Below, one piece after another: positions 44,436 through 52,895 of a stretch of 64,000 bases of DNA. The translations under genes and the position numbers were made by a program. Below the pieces are notes generated by a model that did not search any database, was not told the origin of the DNA, and worked only from the letters and a program-made list of their open reading frames with translations. The DNA is from AC-32 sp963715575 (GTDB lineage Bacteria; Actinomycetota; Thermoleophilia; Gaiellales; Gaiellaceae), in NCBI GenBank assembly GCA_963715575.1, contig OY970250.1, positions 2,232,001-2,296,000 of the forward strand. Reading direction: 5' to 3'. Every line of letters starts with the position of its first letter. Within the stretch, counting starts at the first letter, position 1.

Positions 44436-44477
44436 CGCACCTCCTAGGATCGGATCGAGGGTGCCCGGCCCCGGAGC

Positions 44478-44483
44478 TAGCCT
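44478..44483 (+). promoter_or_regulatory. -10 box for the wecA-like gene
   Basis: TAGCCT, 6 nt before ATG 44490. Confidence 0.35.
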
Positions 44484-44489
44484 CTAACG

Positions 44490-45620
44490 ATGGTCTGGCA
44501 GACGCTCACCGACAACCCGGAGGTCCTCTACGGGGCGGTGCTCGCGCTCGTGATCGTCGTGCTGCTGACGCCGGCCGTCGGCGGGATGGCGCGGATGCTC
44601 GGCGCCGTCGACCGGCCGGGCGCCCGCCGCGTGAACCGCGGCTCGGTGCCGAGGCTCGGCGGGCTCGCGCTCTTCTTCGGGATCTTCGTGCCGGCGCTCG
44701 CCTTCCTGCCGCTCGGGCAGGAGACCAAGGGGCTGCTGCTCGGCATGGCGGTGGCCACGACGGTCGGCGCGATCGACGACTTCCGTGGCCTCGTCTGGTG
44801 GGAGAAGCTGGGCGGGCAGATCGCCGCCGCCGCGATCCCGACCGGCTTCGGGATCTGGGTGCACCGCTTCACCTTCCCGATCATCGGCGTGCACGCGCTG
44901 CCGGAGTGGGTGGGGATCCCGCTGACGATCGCGTGGATCGTGGCGATCATGAACATGGTCAACTTCCTCGACGGGCTCGACGGGCTGGCCGCCGGCGTCT
45001 GTGCGATCTCGGGCGGGACGTTCTGTGTGATCGCGCTCTCCCTCGGGCGCCCGGACACGGCGATCCTGGCCGCGATCGTGCTCGGTGCCTGCGTCGGCTT
45101 CCTGCGCCACAACTTCTACCCGGCGCGGATCTTCATGGGCGACTCGGGGGCGCTGCTGCTCGGCTTCACGCTCGGGGCGCTCGCCGTCCAGGGCCTCTTG
45201 AAGACGGCGGCCGTCGCGACCCTGCTCTTCCCGCTGCTCGTGCTGGCGGTGCCGATCATCGACACCTCGTTCGTGGTCGCCAAGCGGATCAAGTACGGCC
45301 AGCCCGTCTACGGCGCGGACCAGACGCACCTGCACCACCGCTTCCTCAACATCGGCTTCTCGCAGCGGCGCGCGGCGCTGACGATGTGGGGCTGGTGCGC
45401 GATCCTCGCCGGCGCCGCGCTGGCGACGCGTTTCATCCACCCGCACGCCCACGGCGACTGGCAGACGGGCCCGACGCTCGCGGTGGCGCTGATCGGCGCG
45501 CTCGCGCTCGGGGCCTCGATCTACATGGTCTACCTGCTCGAGATCGTCAAGCTCGCCAACCCGCGCATCCGCCGCCGCGAGGCCGAGGCGCGGGCGTCAG
45601 CCGAGCGACGCAGCGCCTAG
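44490..45620 (+). CDS. Undecaprenyl-phosphate N-acetylhexosamine-1-phosphate transferase (WecA/TagO family)
   Basis: 376 residues, about 10-11 membrane helices. Starts wall-polymer synthesis by moving sugar-1-P from a UDP-sugar to undecaprenyl phosphate. Family motifs: GARRVNRGSVPRLGGLALF, TVGAIDDFRGL (Asp-Asp), NMVNFLDGLDGLAAG, RIFMGDSGALLLGF and DQTHLHHRFLNIGFSQR. In actinobacteria this gene normally lies between prfA/sua5 and atp genes, as here. Its 3' end overlaps the convergent hydrolase by 24 bp. Confidence 0.95.
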   Translation: MVWQTLTDNPEVLYGAVLALVIVVLLTPAVGGMARMLGAVDRPGARRVNRGSVPRLGGLALFFGIFVPALAFLPLGQETKGLLLGMAVATTVGAIDDFRGLVWWEKLGGQIAAAAIPTGFGIWVHRFTFPIIGVHALPEWVGIPLTIAWIVAIMNMVNFLDGLDGLAAGVCAISGGTFCVIALSLGRPDTAILAAIVLGACVGFLRHNFYPARIFMGDSGALLLGFTLGALAVQGLLKTAAVATLLFPLLVLAVPIIDTSFVVAKRIKYGQPVYGADQTHLHHRFLNIGFSQRRAALTMWGWCAILAGAALATRFIHPHAHGDWQTGPTLAVALIGALALGASIYMVYLLEIVKLANPRIRRREAEARASAERRSA

Positions 45621-46304
45621 GAACTCGAGCAGGCGCTCGGGGTAGCCGGGCGCGCGCGCGAGGCTGTGGCCGGCACCGGGCAGCACCGCTCGCTCAGCTC
45701 CGAGCCGCGTCTCGAGCACGTCGCAGACCGCGTCGAATGCGGGGTGGTGCGCGCCCGAGACGACGAGCTTCGGGAACGGCGCCGCGGCGAGCTCGTGCAG
45801 CGCGATCTCCGCCTCCCAGGGCGGCCGCTCGGCCATCGTCGCGCGGATGCCCTGCTCGAGCTGCGGCGGTAGGCGCTCCGGGAGCGTGACGGCGCTCCCC
45901 ACGGCTGCGAGGAAGCCCTCCGCGAAGGCCCGCGGCTCGCGGGGCCCGCGCCCGAAGTGCTCGGCCAGCCGTTCGACCAGCTCGTCGACGTCCGGGTTCC
46001 CGCGCGCGAGGCCGAAGGCCGGCGGCTCGCTGACGGCGAGCGAGCGCACGCGCTCCGCGTGCGGGGCCGCGATCAGCAGCGCGATCACCCCGCCGTAGGA
46101 GTGTCCGACCAGGTGCGCGCCCTCGCCGAGCAGCGGCGCGAGCTCCTCGGCCTGTCGCTGGAAGTCGATCCGCTCCAGCAGCGGGCCGGGCGGGTAGCCG
46201 CCGCGGTTCGGCGCGACGACCTCGAACTGCTGCTCGAGCGCCGGCAGCACCGGTGCCCACGCCTCGGCGTTCCCGACGCTGCCGTGGATCAGCACGACCC
46301 GCAC
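45597..46304 (-). CDS. Alpha/beta hydrolase
   Basis: 235 residues. VVLIHGSVGNAEAWAPVL (oxyanion His-Gly), nucleophile HLVGHSYGGVIALLIAA, acid near LVVSGAHHPAFD, and His in LPGAGHSLARAPGYPERL. GTG 46304 is supported by a TACGAT box 6 nt upstream; a TTG at 46319 is the alternative. Substrate unknown. It is the only minus-strand gene between wecA and the atp operon. Confidence 0.85.
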   Translation of the reverse strand: MRVVLIHGSVGNAEAWAPVLPALEQQFEVVAPNRGGYPPGPLLERIDFQRQAEELAPLLGEGAHLVGHSYGGVIALLIAAPHAERVRSLAVSEPPAFGLARGNPDVDELVERLAEHFGRGPREPRAFAEGFLAAVGSAVTLPERLPPQLEQGIRATMAERPPWEAEIALHELAAAPFPKLVVSGAHHPAFDAVCDVLETRLGAERAVLPGAGHSLARAPGYPERLLEFLGAASLG

Positions 46305-46310
46305 GCGCCG

Positions 46311-46316
46311 ATCGTA
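46311..46316 (-). promoter_or_regulatory. -10 box for the minus-strand hydrolase
   Basis: TACGAT on the minus strand, 6 nt before GTG 46304. Confidence 0.35.
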
Positions 46317-46371
46317 CAAAGTCGGCGAAAAACGGCGATTGGAGGCCGGTTTTCGCTGTTACAAGGTTTGT

Positions 46372-46377
46372 TATGCT
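46372..46377 (+). promoter_or_regulatory. -10 box at the head of the atp operon
   Basis: TATGCT, 7 nt before ATG 46385 of the AtpZ-like gene; leaderless geometry. It lies 56 bp from the divergent hydrolase -10 box, in a region locally richer in A and T. Confidence 0.45.
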
Positions 46378-46384
46378 CGGACCG

Positions 46385-46585
46385 ATGGAGCCCAGCCAGC
46401 GTTCGTCGTTCGAGCCGGCCGGAGCCGGCGCGCTGCTCGGGGGCGTGACGGCCGGGTCGGTGGGCGCAGGCGCGCTCGTCGGGTGGGCCGCAGGCTCGGT
46501 GGGCTACGGGATCCTCGTCGGCGCCTTCGTCGGCGTCCCGGCCGGGGTGTTCGCCGTCTACAAGCGCTACAAGGACGCCTTTTGA
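46385..46585 (+). CDS. AtpZ/AtpI-like small membrane protein
   Basis: 66 residues with two Gly/Ala/Val-rich membrane helices (GALLGGVTAGSVGAGALVGW, YGILVGAFVGVPAGVFAVY) and a basic end YKRYKDAF. Position at the head of the atp operon and the two-helix layout fit the AtpZ group, which helps assemble the c-ring or move Mg/Ca. ATG 46385 follows the TATGCT box; ends in a TTGA overlap with the next gene. Confidence 0.75.
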   Translation: MEPSQRSSFEPAGAGALLGGVTAGSVGAGALVGWAAGSVGYGILVGAFVGVPAGVFAVYKRYKDAF

Positions 46586-46986
46586 CCCGCGTCGGGATTC
46601 TCGGGGCGCCGCGGCCGTATCCGGAGCGGCAGCGCTGGCTCGCGCCTGCGGCCGGCGCGCTCGTGATCGCGCTCGCCCTGCCGCTCTTCCTCGTCGCGGA
46701 CTGGCCGCTGAAGGGCTGGGCCGCCGCCGCGCTGCTCTGGGTCGGCGCGCAGGCGCTCGGCCTGCTGCTCGCGCGCGTGAAGCCCTCTCCCGACAACCTC
46801 GCCGCCTCGGGCGTGCTCGCCTTCGGGATGATGGCGCGGTTGCTCGTCGTGCTGGCGGTGCTGCTCGCGCTCGTCGCCTCGGACAAGGAGGCCGGCCTGG
46901 CCGCCGCGGTCGTCTACGGCGCCGCCTACACCGCCGAGCTCGGCTTCTCGCTGCTCGGCTACTACGCCCAGGAGCCGCGGGCATGA
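46582..46986 (+). CDS. AtpI-like membrane protein of the atp operon
   Basis: 134 residues from TTG 46582 (TTGA overlap). Four membrane helices: LAPAAGALVIALALPLFLV, AAAALLWVGAQALGLLLA, ARLLVVLAVLLALVA and AAVVYGAAYTAELGFSLL. Placement between AtpZ and AtpB and the helix pattern fit the poorly conserved AtpI (subunit I), a c-ring assembly chaperone. Sequence identity is too weak to be certain. Confidence 0.65.
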   Translation: MTRVGILGAPRPYPERQRWLAPAAGALVIALALPLFLVADWPLKGWAAAALLWVGAQALGLLLARVKPSPDNLAASGVLAFGMMARLLVVLAVLLALVASDKEAGLAAAVVYGAAYTAELGFSLLGYYAQEPRA

Positions 46987-47825
46987 GGCGCATGCTGCTC
47001 GCCGCGACGATGCTCTTCCTCGCATTGCCGGGGCCCGCCTTCGCGCGCGGCGACTTCGACCCGACGACCGAGTTCGAGCAGCACGAGTGGGTCTCGATCC
47101 ACCTTGGCCCGCTCAACCTCTCGATCACCAAGGCGGTCGTCTACCTGATGCTCGGCACCGTCCTCACGATCCTGCTCGGGCTCTTCCTGATGCGCGGAAG
47201 GACGCTCAACCGCCGGCAGACGGTCGGCGAGTCGATCTACGAGGTCGCGCAGGTGCAGATCGCGGAGCAGGGCCTGCCGTCGAAGGCGATCGGCCGCTGG
47301 TTCCCGTACGTGGCGACGCTGCTGATCTTCATCTTCGTGGTCAACCTGATCGGGTTCATCCCGCTCCCGATCACCGGCGAGACGTGGCACGGCTTCCCCG
47401 TCTGGGGCATCTACGCCGCCACTTCGTCGCTCTCGGTGACGCTCGCCCTGGCCGTGCTGACCTTCCTGTTCACCCACTTCGAAGGCATTCGCTGGAACGG
47501 CCCCGTCCGCTACTTCAAGAGCTGGATCCCCGACGCGCCGAAGGGCCTGCTACTCCTGATCGTGCCGCTCGAGATCCTCGGCCAGTTCATGCGCCTGATC
47601 TCGCTCAGCGTGCGTCTGTTCGCGAACATGCTCGCCGGGCACATCCTGATCCTGACCTTCCTCGGTCTGATCTTCATCTTCGAATCACTGAAGCTGATCC
47701 CGGTGATCGCGTTCGCGACCCTCTTCTACCTGTTCGAGGTCGTGATCGTGGTCGGCATCCAGGCGTTCATCTTTGCTGCCCTGTCCGCCATCTACATTGG
47801 CTCGGCGATCGAGCCGGAGCATTAG
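46983..47825 (+). CDS. atpB: ATP synthase F0 subunit a
   Basis: 280 residues. Proton half-channels next to the c-ring. N-terminal signal-like helix, then PYVATLLIFIFVVNLIGFIP, IVPLEILGQFMRLISLSVRLFANM (carrying the essential Arg in SLSVRLFAN), AGHILILTFLGLI and FEVVIVVGIQAFIFAALSAIYIG (in parts). Start ATG overlaps the AtpI-like stop. A two-hairpin element begins in its stop codon. Confidence 0.97.
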   Translation: MRRMLLAATMLFLALPGPAFARGDFDPTTEFEQHEWVSIHLGPLNLSITKAVVYLMLGTVLTILLGLFLMRGRTLNRRQTVGESIYEVAQVQIAEQGLPSKAIGRWFPYVATLLIFIFVVNLIGFIPLPITGETWHGFPVWGIYAATSSLSVTLALAVLTFLFTHFEGIRWNGPVRYFKSWIPDAPKGLLLLIVPLEILGQFMRLISLSVRLFANMLAGHILILTFLGLIFIFESLKLIPVIAFATLFYLFEVVIVVGIQAFIFAALSAIYIGSAIEPEH

Positions 47826-47885
47826 GCGTTGCTTGCAATGCCGACCATAGGAGGCTGTGCCGGCTTTGCCGGTGCAGCCGTTTAA
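47825..47885 (+). ncRNA. Two-hairpin element, copy 2 (between atpB and atpE)
   Basis: Hairpin 1: GGCGTTG-CTTG-CAATGCC (47825-47842), starting at the last base of the atpB stop. Linker GACCATAG. Hairpin 2 (47853-47879): GGCTG, TG, CCGGC, loop TTT, GCCGG, TG, CAGCC, then GTTTAA. Loops CTTG and TTT, the GACCATA linker, the TG bulge and the GTYTAA end match copy 1, while stem bases change in pairs. It is followed by AAAAGGAGGT, the ribosome site of atpE, so it may stabilise or tune the atpE message. Confidence 0.65.
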
Positions 47886-47900
47886 AAGGAGGTACTTGAC

Positions 47901-48164
47901 GTGCTTGGAACGGTTCTCGCCGCCACCAGCGGTGACGTCACGAAGGCCGGCAAGGCGATCGGCCTCGCGCTCGGGGTCGGCCTCGGCGCCCTCGGCGCCG
48001 GCGTCGGCATCGGCAACATCTTCGCCGCGATGATCCAGTCGGTCGCCCGCCAGCCGGAGCTGCGCGGCGAGCTGCAGGGCATCCAGTGGCTCGGCTTCGC
48101 CCTCACCGAGGCGGTCGTCTTCTACGGCCTGCTCGGCTCGATCCTGGCCTTCGTCCTCGTCTGA
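47901..48164 (+). CDS. atpE: ATP synthase F0 subunit c
   Basis: 87 residues, two helices: GLALGVGLGALGAGVGIGNI and LGFALTEAVVFYGLLGSILAFVLV with the ion-carrying Glu70. There is no Gln in the first helix and no Ser after the Glu, which fits proton rather than sodium coupling. GTG 47901 is preceded by AAGGAGGT at ideal spacing, the strongest ribosome site in the operon. This matches the need for many c copies per enzyme. Confidence 0.97.
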   Translation: MLGTVLAATSGDVTKAGKAIGLALGVGLGALGAGVGIGNIFAAMIQSVARQPELRGELQGIQWLGFALTEAVVFYGLLGSILAFVLV

Positions 48165-48694
48165 TGTCGCTGCCGCTCGCGTCGAACCCGCTGATCCAGG
48201 TCACCCCGGGGCTGATGATCTGGACGATCGTCTGCTTCCTGATCGCGCTGTACGTGCTGAAGCGCTACGCGTTCGGCCCGATCCAGCACACGATCGACCA
48301 GCGGCGCGAGCGGATCCGGCAGTCGCTGGAGGAGGCCGACCACGCCCGTGAGGAGGCCCGCAAGCTGCTCGAGGAGCACCGCAAGCTGATCGCGAGCGCG
48401 CAGACCGACGCCGAGGAGATCCTCAGCGAGGCGCGCCGGATCGCCGACTCGAACGAACGGCGCATGCGCGAGGAGCTCGAGGCCGACCGCCAGCGGCGGC
48501 TGGAGGAGACGCGCAAGCAGATCGAGGCCGAGACTCGCCGGGCGCTCGAGCAGATCCGCCTGGAGGTTGTCGACCTCAGCCTGCTCGCCGCGACCAAGGT
48601 CACGCGCAAGTCGCTCGACGATGCCGACCACAAGCGCCTGATCGAAGAGGCCGTCGGCGAACTCGACTTCTCCGTCCTGGAGCGCAACGAATGA
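48164..48694 (+). CDS. atpF: ATP synthase F0 subunit b
   Basis: 176 residues. One N-terminal membrane helix (GLMIWTIVCFLIALYVLKRY) and a long charged coiled coil (RERIRQSLEEADHAREEARK onward) that forms the stator. Start ATG shares a base with the atpE stop. Ends in an ATGA overlap with atpH. Confidence 0.96.
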   Translation: MSLPLASNPLIQVTPGLMIWTIVCFLIALYVLKRYAFGPIQHTIDQRRERIRQSLEEADHAREEARKLLEEHRKLIASAQTDAEEILSEARRIADSNERRMREELEADRQRRLEETRKQIEAETRRALEQIRLEVVDLSLLAATKVTRKSLDDADHKRLIEEAVGELDFSVLERNE

Positions 48695-49221
48695 GTGTTG
48701 TCGACCGGGTGTATGCGGCCGCCCTGTTCGAGGCCGCGCAGGAGGAGAACAAGCTCGACGCGGTCCGCGAGCAGCTGGCGCAGCTCGTCGAGGCCGAGCG
48801 CGAGGTGCCCGAGCTGCGCGAGCTGCTGCGCAACCCCCAGGTCGACCCGCGCGCCCGCAGGGCCGCGCTCGAGGACGTGCTCGCCGGCAGCGACGAGCTG
48901 CTGCGCAACTTCCTGCTTGTGCTGGCCGACAAGGGCCGCGCCGGGCACCTCGAGGAGATCGCCAAGGAGTTCGAGCGCCTGGTCGCCGAGCACGAGGGCA
49001 TCGTCCACGCCGAGCTGACGACCGCGGTCGAGCTTTCCGACGCCGAGGCGGACACGCTGCTGCAGCAGATCGAGCAGGCCTCGGGCCGCAAGGTCGAGGC
49101 CAGCCGGGCCGTCGACCCGGAGCTGATCGGCGGCATCGTCCTGCAAATTGGTTCCCACCGTCTCGACGCCAGCGTGCGCGGCCGGCTCGACCGGCTTCGA
49201 CGCCTGCTGGTCACTGCCTAG
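48691..49221 (+). CDS. atpH: ATP synthase F1 subunit delta
   Basis: 176 residues. Helical N-domain (VDRVYAAALFEAAQEENKLD, LRELLRNPQVDPRARRAALED), then the C-terminal stator part ending with IGGIVLQIGSHRLDASVRGRL, the family's hallmark. Links b to the top of alpha3beta3. ATGA overlap with atpF; GGAAGGAG before atpA follows. Confidence 0.95.
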   Translation: MSVVDRVYAAALFEAAQEENKLDAVREQLAQLVEAEREVPELRELLRNPQVDPRARRAALEDVLAGSDELLRNFLLVLADKGRAGHLEEIAKEFERLVAEHEGIVHAELTTAVELSDAEADTLLQQIEQASGRKVEASRAVDPELIGGIVLQIGSHRLDASVRGRLDRLRRLLVTA

Positions 49222-49232
49222 GAAGGAGTTTC

Positions 49233-50762
<1,530 letters not shown>

Positions 50763-50765
50763 GCC

Positions 50766-51656
50766 GTGGCCACCGTCCAGGACCTCAAGCGCCGGATCCG
50801 CTCGATCCGGAACACGCGCAAGATCACCAAGGCGATGGAGCTCGTCGCCTCGGCCCGGCTGCGCCGCGCGCAGGCGCGGATCGAGGCGATGCGGCCCTAC
50901 GCCGACCGGATGACCGAGCTGATGATGGGCACCGCCAAGGCGAGCAACTCGCTGCAGGGCCTGACGCTGCTGCAGCGGCGTGACGTGAAGAAGGCGGCGA
51001 TCGTCCCGCTGACCGGCGATCGCGGTCTCGCAGGCGCGTTCAACGCGCAGGTGCTGCGGCATGCCTTCGCGCTCGATCGGCAGCTGCGCGGCGAGGGGGT
51101 CGACGTGCACTGGCTCGTCGCCGGCAAGAAGGGCCGCTCGACTCTCGCCTTCCGCCGGTACGAGGTCGACCAGAGCTGGATCGGCTTCAGCGACCGACCC
51201 TCCTACCACGATGCGCAGGCGATCGCCCGCAAGGCGACCGACCTCTACGAGCGGGGCGAGGTCGACCGCGTCGTGATCGTCTACAACGAGTTCGTCTCGG
51301 CACTCGTCCAGCGGGTGGTCGAGCGGGACCTGCTGCCGATCCCCGAGGAAGCGCTGGCACGTGACGAGGCCGAGGAGCGGGAGGCTGCACTGCTCGGCGA
51401 TTTCATCTACGAGCCCGAGCCCGAAGAGATCCTCAAGCGCCTGCTGCCCGTCTACGTCGAGACCGAGCTCTACCGCGCGCTGCTCGAGTCCGCGGCCTCG
51501 GAACAGGGAGCGCGGATGACCGCCATGCGCAACGCCTCCGGCAACGCCGCCGACCTGATCTCGAGCCTGACGCTGGACATGAACCGGGCCCGCCAGGCGG
51601 AGATCACGCAGGAGATCCTGGAGGTCGTAGCGGGAGCCGACGCGCTGACCGGGTAA
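50766..51656 (+). CDS. atpG: ATP synthase F1 subunit gamma
   Basis: 296 residues; the central rotor shaft. N-terminal RRIRSIRNTRKITKAMELVA and C-terminal EQGARMTAMRNASGNAADLI, MNRARQAEITQEILEVVAGA are typical, with LTGDRGLAGAFN in the middle. GTG 50766 lies 3 bp after atpA. It is the last gene of this atp block: atpD does not follow, and about 7.3 kb of unrelated genes intervene. Confidence 0.97.
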   Translation: MATVQDLKRRIRSIRNTRKITKAMELVASARLRRAQARIEAMRPYADRMTELMMGTAKASNSLQGLTLLQRRDVKKAAIVPLTGDRGLAGAFNAQVLRHAFALDRQLRGEGVDVHWLVAGKKGRSTLAFRRYEVDQSWIGFSDRPSYHDAQAIARKATDLYERGEVDRVVIVYNEFVSALVQRVVERDLLPIPEEALARDEAEEREAALLGDFIYEPEPEEILKRLLPVYVETELYRALLESAASEQGARMTAMRNASGNAADLISSLTLDMNRARQAEITQEILEVVAGADALTG

Positions 51657-51691
51657 CCGGGCGAAGCAAACTCTGACGCGTTCCGCTCGTC

Positions 51692-51697
51692 TATAGT
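51692..51697 (+). promoter_or_regulatory. Possible -10 box for the ABC transporter operon
   Basis: TATAGT, 28 nt before ATG 51726, in the 69-bp gap after atpG. It would give a short normal leader rather than a leaderless mRNA. Confidence 0.4.
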
Positions 51698-51725
51698 CCC
51701 GTCAGGCTTAACCGCCTCCTTACAC

Positions 51726-52790
51726 ATGGCTCAGCAGGAAAAGGAAGTCCTGGTTTCCTCCGGCGGCGCCGGCCTCGGGGCTGCAGTCGCGGTCGAGAGC
51801 GGGTCTGAGCTAGGCGAAGCCGAAGCGGTACGCGCGCGCGGCTACTGGGAGCTCGTGTGGCGGCGCTTCCGTCGCGACAAGGTCGCGATCGCGAGCGGGA
51901 TCTTCATCATCGTCCTGATCCTGGTCGCCTTCGTCGGCGCACCGATCGCCAAGCATTTCATCGGCCACGGGCCGGACGAGATCTTCACGGGCACCGCGGC
52001 GGTCGAGCTCCCGAGCCTGCTGCCGGCGAACCCCTGGACGCACGTCGAGAACGTCGAGACCGGGAAGACCGACATCTTCGTCCTCGGCGCCGCGAACCGG
52101 CTCGGCCAGGACGAGTTCCTGCGCCTGCTCTACGGCGCCCGCGTCTCGCTCGAGGTCGCGCTGCTCTCGACCTTCGGGGTGATGCTGATCGGGGTGATAC
52201 TCGGCTCGATTGCCGGCTACTTCCGTGGCTGGCCCGACACGATCATCTCGCGCATCACCGAGGTGACGATGGCCTTCCCGCTGCTGCTCTTCATCGTCGC
52301 GCTCGCGGCGACGATCGGCCCGCAGCTCGACGCGATCACGCTCGGGGGCCTGTTCCCGAAGGGGGTCGTCACGCTCGTGCTGATCTTCAGCCTCTTCGGC
52401 TGGTTCTACCCGGCCAGGATCATGCGCGCTCAGGTGCTCTCGATCCGTGAGAAGGAATACATCGAGGCGGCCCGGATGATCGGGGCGAGCGACATCCGCA
52501 TCATCCGCTCGCACGTGCTCCCGCATCTGATCGCGCCGATGATCGTCTACTCGACGCTGATCGTCGCCAGCTACGTGCTCTTCGAGGCCGGCTTGTCGTT
52601 CCTCGGGCTCGGCATCAAGCTGCCCACCGCGAGCTGGGGGAACCTGCTCTCGTCGGCGCCCGAGTACTACACGACGCGCCCCTTGCTGATGCTCTGGCCT
52701 GGCCTCGCGGTGCTGCTGACGACACTCGCGTTCAACCTGCTCGGTGACGGGCTCCGGGACGCCTTCGACCCGCGTTCCTCCCAGCAGTAG
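51726..52790 (+). CDS. dppC: Peptide/nickel-type ABC transporter permease (DppC/OppC family)
   Basis: 354 residues. N-terminal extension, TM1 VAIASGIFIIVLILVAFVGA, then five more helices. The EAA loop EAARMIGASDIRIIRSHVLPHLI contacts the ATPases. Unusually, this permease gene comes first, ahead of the binding protein and DppB. Substrate class (peptides, nickel, oligosaccharides) cannot be read from it. It directly follows atpG. Confidence 0.92.
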   Translation: MAQQEKEVLVSSGGAGLGAAVAVESGSELGEAEAVRARGYWELVWRRFRRDKVAIASGIFIIVLILVAFVGAPIAKHFIGHGPDEIFTGTAAVELPSLLPANPWTHVENVETGKTDIFVLGAANRLGQDEFLRLLYGARVSLEVALLSTFGVMLIGVILGSIAGYFRGWPDTIISRITEVTMAFPLLLFIVALAATIGPQLDAITLGGLFPKGVVTLVLIFSLFGWFYPARIMRAQVLSIREKEYIEAARMIGASDIRIIRSHVLPHLIAPMIVYSTLIVASYVLFEAGLSFLGLGIKLPTASWGNLLSSAPEYYTTRPLLMLWPGLAVLLTTLAFNLLGDGLRDAFDPRSSQQ

Positions 52791-52833
52791 CCGGCCACTA
52801 ACCAACTCTTAACCTCTACGTCTCAAGACTCAG

Positions 52834-52852
52834 AACGGGGCAGGCGCCCGTT
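52834..52852 (+). other. Small hairpin in the leader of the binding-protein gene
   Basis: AACGGG-gcaggcg-CCCGTT in the 105-bp gap before the solute-binding gene; may act in mRNA processing that lets the binding protein be made in excess. The gap also has AAAGGAGAGAC as the ribosome site. Confidence 0.3.
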
Positions 52853-52895
52853 CCGGGCCGGTACGTCGCGGCTCGAATTCACGGAAAGGAGAGAC

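Noticed and set aside
47901..48164. Sodium-driven c-ring
   Set aside because: The second helix has Glu-Ala and the first helix lacks the Gln needed for the sodium-binding network.
51657..51725. Signs of a mobile element at the junction where the dpp cassette enters the atp operon
   Set aside because: No inverted or direct repeats, transposase remnant or tRNA was visible at either junction.
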